Assembly (NCBI GenBank): GCA_002067965.1
Contig: MVRN01000004.1
Span: forward strand, 1 to 64,000
Source: Pelotomaculum sp. PtaU1.Bin035
GTDB lineage: Bacteria; Bacillota; Desulfotomaculia; Desulfotomaculales; Pelotomaculaceae
Direction: 5' to 3'
Length of the DNA stretch: 64,000 nucleotides
The position numbers and the translations under genes are program-made. Below are positions 59,311-64,000 of this stretch, one piece after another (position 1 is the first letter of the stretch; each line of letters begins with the position of its first letter). The notes under the pieces are model-generated. The model was given only the letters and a program-made list of their open reading frames with translations, was not told where the DNA came from and did no database searches.

Positions 59311-62300
59311 TTACAACAAATCTGTTTCCCCCTCATGTTGAGTTGGAAAAAAATGCTCTGAAAATTCACCGGAATGTTCATCCACATCAATATCTTCAAT
59401 ATACTCGTCATCATCCGCGCTGATGCCTATGTTGCGGTAGCGGGACATCCCCGTGCCGGCCGGGACCAGCTTGCCGATAATCACGTTTTCCTTTAATCCG
59501 AGCAATGGATCCAGCTTGCCTTTGATGGCCGCCTCAGTGAGCACTCTGGTGGTCTCCTGGAAGGAGGCCGCGGAGAGGAAGGAATCGGTGGCCAGGGAAG
59601 CTTTGGTGATCCCCAGCAGCACCGACCGGGCGGTGGCAGGCTCGCCTCCCAACTCCATGACCCGGCCGTTCTCATCCTCAAACTCGAAAATATCGATCAG
59701 CCCCCCCGGCAGCAAGTCAGTGTCGCCGGGTTCATCCAATTTTATTTTCCGGAGCATTTGCCTGATCATCACTTCAATATGCTTATCATTAATATCCACA
59801 CCCTGCAGCCGGTATACCCGCTGGACCTCCTGCAGCAGGTAAACTTGCACTCCTTGGTTCCCTTTAATTTTAAGCAAGTCATGCGGGTTGACCGAACCCT
59901 CAGTCAGTTCATCCCCGGCGCTTACAATGTCCCCGTTTTTGACCTTGAGGCGGGCTCCGTATGGCACCTGATAGATAGCCTTTTCACCGTTTTTAGCAGT
60001 GACTTCAATTTCCCTGCGCCTCTTCACTTCCCGCACCTCGACTCTACCGTCAGCTTCGGCGATAATAGCCTGCCCTTTGGGACGCCGGGCCTCGAACAGC
60101 TCCTCTACCCGCGGCAGGCCCTGGGTGATGTCATCTCCTGCCACGCCGCCGGTATGGAAGGTCCGCATAGTGAGCTGTGTGCCAGGCTCACCGATACTCT
60201 GCGCGGCTATAATCCCGACAGCCTCGCCGATGTCGACATTGCGCCCGGTGGCCAGGTTGCGGCCGTAACACTTGATACAAACGCCATAGCGGGTTTTGCA
60301 CGTTAAAACCGAGCGGATTTTCACTTTCTTGATACCGGCCTTGATTATTCCCGCAGCTTGCTCCTCAGTAATCTCCTTATTGGCATATGCCAGTGTTTTC
60401 TTTGGCAGCGGCAATCCCGCCAGCTTTATGCGCCCGAGTACCTTTTCATCCAGAATTGTGCCGGACTCCGCCAGCACATCACCGGTTCCGGGCTCAATAA
60501 TTTCTTCTTCTATCCTGTCGCCAGCTTCCAGGTCAACCTTGATGTCCTCCAGGGCTACCCGGCCGATAATCCGGTCATCAATTTTTTCAATGACTTCGGT
60601 GCCGTCTTTAATCTCCGCTACTTCAATACCCTCGGTGGTGCCACAGTCAATTTCCCTGACGATTACGTCCTGCGCGACATCCACCAAGCGGCGGGTCAGG
60701 TAACCGGAGTCGGCTGTCCGCAGCGCGGTATCAGCCAGGCCTTTTCTGGCGCCATGGGTGGAAATAAAGTACTCCAAAACGGTCAGGCCCTCACGGAAAT
60801 TGGCTTTAATCGGCAGGTCGATAATCCGGCCCGAGGGGTCGGCCATCAAGCCACGCATCCCGGCAAGCTGGCGGATCTGCTGGATATTACCGCGAGCGCC
60901 GGAATTAGCCATCATATATACCGGGTTAAACCGGTCAAGCGTCTCAACCAGCGCGTCGGTCACGTTTTTAGTGGCGTCGTTCCAGATCCCGATTACCTTC
61001 CGGTAGCGCTCATCATCTGTAATCAAGCCGCGCCGGTACTGCAACTCCACCTTTCCAACCTGTTTTTCAGCATCTCTAAGAATTTCCTTTTTCCTTTCCG
61101 GGATTGTTATATCCTGAATGCTGATGGTGATCCCCGCTTTGGTAGCGAACGTGAAGCCCAGCTTCTTTACTCCGTCCAGCAGTTTAGTTGTTGATGAAAA
61201 ACCCAACCTCCGGTAGCAGTCATCGACGATCTTACTCAGCACCTTTTTATCCGCCACTTTGTTAATGTATCCCAATTCCGGAGGAATAACCTCATTAAAA
61301 ATAATTCTACCTACAGTTGTTTCCAGCAAGCTTCCCCCGGCCACCCGCACTTTTACCTTGGCGTGGAGAGAAACATCATTATTGTAGTAGGCCATAACAG
61401 CCTCTTCACTATCTTTAAAAACTTTCCCCTCACCGAGCACTCCCGGCTTTTCAACGGTCAGGTAATAAATACCCAGTACCATGTCCTGAGTGGGAATGGC
61501 GACGGGATGGCCGTCTTTAGGGTTTAAAATATTATTTGATGAAAGCATTAGCAGCCTGGCTTCGGACTGGGCTTCCGCGGACAGGGGCACGTGCACGGCC
61601 ATTTGGTCGCCGTCGAAGTCAGCGTTATAAGCCGTACAAACCATCGGGTGTATCTGAATGGCCTTTCCTTCCACCAGCGTCGGTTCGAAAGCCTGGATGC
61701 CCAGGCGGTGCAAGGTGGGAGCGCGGTTAAGCAGAACAGGATGTTCACTGATAACATCTTCAAGCACATCCCAAACCTCCGGGCGCACTCTCTCAACCAT
61801 GCGTTTAGCGCTTTTAATGTTATGGGCGTGACCGTCATTCACCAGGCGTTTCATTACAAAAGGCTTAAACAACTCTATGGCCATTTCTTTAGGTAAGCCG
61901 CACTGGTGGATTTTCAGCTCCGGACCGACAACTATAACTGAGCGGCCGGAATAGTCCACCCGTTTGCCCAGGAGATTCTGGCGAAAACGTCCCTGTTTTC
62001 CTTTCAGCATGTCGCTCAGCGACTTTAACGGGCGGTTGCCCGGCCCGGTGACCGGCCGGCCCCGCCGGCCGTTATCAATCAGGGCGTCCACTGCCTCCTG
62101 GAGCATTCTCTTTTCGTTCCTGACAATAATGTCCGGCGCACCCAAATCCAACAGCCTCTTAAGCCGGTTGTTCCGGTTAATTACCCGGCGGTACAGATCA
62201 TTCAAGTCGGACGTGGCAAAACGTCCCCCGTCAAGTTGGACCATTGGGCGCAGTTCCGGCGGGATCACCGGAACCACGTCCAGCACCATCCATTCGGGCC

Positions 62301-62964
62301 GGTTGCCTGATTTACGAAAGGCTTCCACCACTTCCAAACGCCTTATGGCTCTGATCTTCCGCTGGCCGGAGACCTCTTTCAATTCCTGGCGAAGTTCTAT
62401 GGCCAACTCCTCCAGCTCGATCTCCTCCAGAAGCTTCTTAATTGCTTCAGCGCCCATGCCGGCTTTGAAAGCCGCGCCGTACTTTTCCCTATGCTCACGG
62501 TATTCGGTTTCAGTCAGCAGCTGTTTTTTTATCAACCCGGTTGAACCCGGGTCGGTAACAATATATGAAACAAAATATAAAACTCTCTCAAGAGCCCGCG
62601 GGGACATGTCCAGCAATAGGCCCATCCGGCTGGGGATACCTTTGAAATACCAGATGTGTGAAACAGGAGCGGCCAGCTTGATATGGCCGAGGCGCTCCCG
62701 GCGCACCTTGGAACGGGTGACTTCCACGCCGCACCTGTCACAAACCACTCCCTTATAACGGACACGCTTATATTTGCCGCAATGGCATTCCCAGTCACGG
62801 GTAGGCCCAAAGATACGCTCGCAGAAAAGCCCGTCTCTTTCAGGCTTCAGGGTGCGGTAGTTGATGGTCTCAGGTTTCTTTACCTCGCCGCTCGACCAGC
62901 TGCTGATTTGCTCGGGAGATGCCAGGCCGATACGAATACGGTCAAAGTTATTCAAGTCCAGCAA
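59311..62964 (-). CDS. rpoC: RNA polymerase subunit beta'
   Basis: Catalytic subunit, 1217 residues from a TTG start with AAGGAGGGG 7 nt upstream. The N-terminal zinc site is Cys60, 62, 75 and 78; the active-site [12 protein letters not shown] is at residues 447-458 with the Mg-binding Asp triad; the trigger-loop region has [20 protein letters not shown], and a second Cys set is DCGTTEG with [11 protein letters not shown]. No large lineage-specific insertion is evident. Between rpoB and the L7Ae-like gene. Confidence 0.98.
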   Translation of the reverse strand: MLDLNNFDRIRIGLASPEQISSWSSGEVKKPETINYRTLKPERDGLFCERIFGPTRDWECHCGKYKRVRYKGVVCDRCGVEVTRSKVRRERLGHIKLAAPVSHIWYFKGIPSRMGLLLDMSPRALERVLYFVSYIVTDPGSTGLIKKQLLTETEYREHREKYGAAFKAGMGAEAIKKLLEEIELEELAIELRQELKEVSGQRKIRAIRRLEVVEAFRKSGNRPEWMVLDVVPVIPPELRPMVQLDGGRFATSDLNDLYRRVINRNNRLKRLLDLGAPDIIVRNEKRMLQEAVDALIDNGRRGRPVTGPGNRPLKSLSDMLKGKQGRFRQNLLGKRVDYSGRSVIVVGPELKIHQCGLPKEMAIELFKPFVMKRLVNDGHAHNIKSAKRMVERVRPEVWDVLEDVISEHPVLLNRAPTLHRLGIQAFEPTLVEGKAIQIHPMVCTAYNADFDGDQMAVHVPLSAEAQSEARLLMLSSNNILNPKDGHPVAIPTQDMVLGIYYLTVEKPGVLGEGKVFKDSEEAVMAYYNNDVSLHAKVKVRVAGGSLLETTVGRIIFNEVIPPELGYINKVADKKVLSKIVDDCYRRLGFSSTTKLLDGVKKLGFTFATKAGITISIQDITIPERKKEILRDAEKQVGKVELQYRRGLITDDERYRKVIGIWNDATKNVTDALVETLDRFNPVYMMANSGARGNIQQIRQLAGMRGLMADPSGRIIDLPIKANFREGLTVLEYFISTHGARKGLADTALRTADSGYLTRRLVDVAQDVIVREIDCGTTEGIEVAEIKDGTEVIEKIDDRIIGRVALEDIKVDLEAGDRIEEEIIEPGTGDVLAESGTILDEKVLGRIKLAGLPLPKKTLAYANKEITEEQAAGIIKAGIKKVKIRSVLTCKTRYGVCIKCYGRNLATGRNVDIGEAVGIIAAQSIGEPGTQLTMRTFHTGGVAGDDITQGLPRVEELFEARRPKGQAIIAEADGRVEVREVKRRREIEVTAKNGEKAIYQVPYGARLKVKNGDIVSAGDELTEGSVNPHDLLKIKGNQGVQVYLLQEVQRVYRLQGVDINDKHIEVMIRQMLRKIKLDEPGDTDLLPGGLIDIFEFEDENGRVMELGGEPATARSVLLGITKASLATDSFLSAASFQETTRVLTEAAIKGKLDPLLGLKENVIIGKLVPAGTGMSRYRNIGISADDDEYIEDIDVDEHSGEFSEHFFPTQHEGETDLL

Positions 62965-63008
62965 AAGAACCCCTCCTTTTGGTCGTTAGCCGTAAGCCGC
63001 AACTAATA

Positions 63009-64000
<992 letters not shown>

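Noticed and set aside
60358-61194. Long plus-strand frame (278 codons) opposite rpoC
   Set aside because: Shadow of rpoC in a GC-rich gene, with no recognisable protein pattern.

Overview
The window is about 64 kb of bacterial core chromosome and every supported gene lies on the minus strand, so transcription runs from high to low coordinates. Gene content points to an endospore-forming clostridium: cortex-lytic SleB/YpeB and CwlD, Firmicutes gene orders (str-S10-spc-alpha-ecf-truA-rplM-rpsI; fba-tal-rho-rpmE-prfA-prmC-ywlC-ywlE-rpiB-glyA-atp), a T-box leader, ComEB, YwlE-type arginine phosphatase and strong AGGAGG ribosome sites. The moderately high GC and the intergenic repeat families remind me of the Desulfotomaculum/Pelotomaculum branch of the Peptococcaceae. 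That placement is recognition, not proof.

Layout in the direction of transcription (right to left). 64000-54553: the end of rpoB, then rpoC, an L7Ae-like K-turn protein, rpsL, rpsG, fusA and tuf. 54235-38396: the S10, spc and alpha operons in nearly standard order (rpsJ to rplQ), with secY, map, a KOW protein, infA and rpoA. adk is missing from its usual place between secY and map, and the S10 section has unusually long gaps, the largest being 293 bp between rplW and rplB. 38380-33862: ecfA1-ecfA2-ecfT, truA, rplM and rpsI. 33721-27034: envelope and spore genes, namely amj (lipid II flippase), cwlD, a dTDP-sugar set (rfbA-rfbB-rfbC-like, no rfbD), then sleB-ypeB.

26965-26680 holds a complete T-box leader whose specifier I read as GCC (alanine). 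It precedes an Lrp/AsnC regulator and a class I aminotransferase. 24726-16312: argS, pyrG, sppA, a Yip1-like membrane protein, an unknown protein with six Cys-pair motifs, fba, a transaldolase with no AUG/GUG/UUG codon at its expected start, and a DUF2062 membrane protein. 16232-5006: rho, a LysM-M23 peptidase, an orphan radical SAM protein, rpmE, a DUF1385 protein, prfA, prmC, ywlC, ywlE, rpiB, glyA and comEB. 4857-1: wecB, then the ATP synthase operon atpZ-atpI-atpB-atpE-atpF-atpH-atpA, with atpA cut by the window edge.

The genes are mostly transcription, translation, ATP synthesis, nucleotide and C1 metabolism and cell envelope. I found no prophage, transposase gene, CRISPR array, tRNA or rRNA, and no clear new multi-gene system. 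The unusual material sits between genes: at least three families of dispersed or palindromic repeats, one of which supplies the C-terminal codons and stop of ecfA2 and, by a related tandem array, of the aminotransferase; an unexplained block inside the S10 operon; and several hairpins placed where they could affect expression. The least explained proteins are the radical SAM enzyme (12574-13857) and the six-Cys-pair protein (18406-19086).
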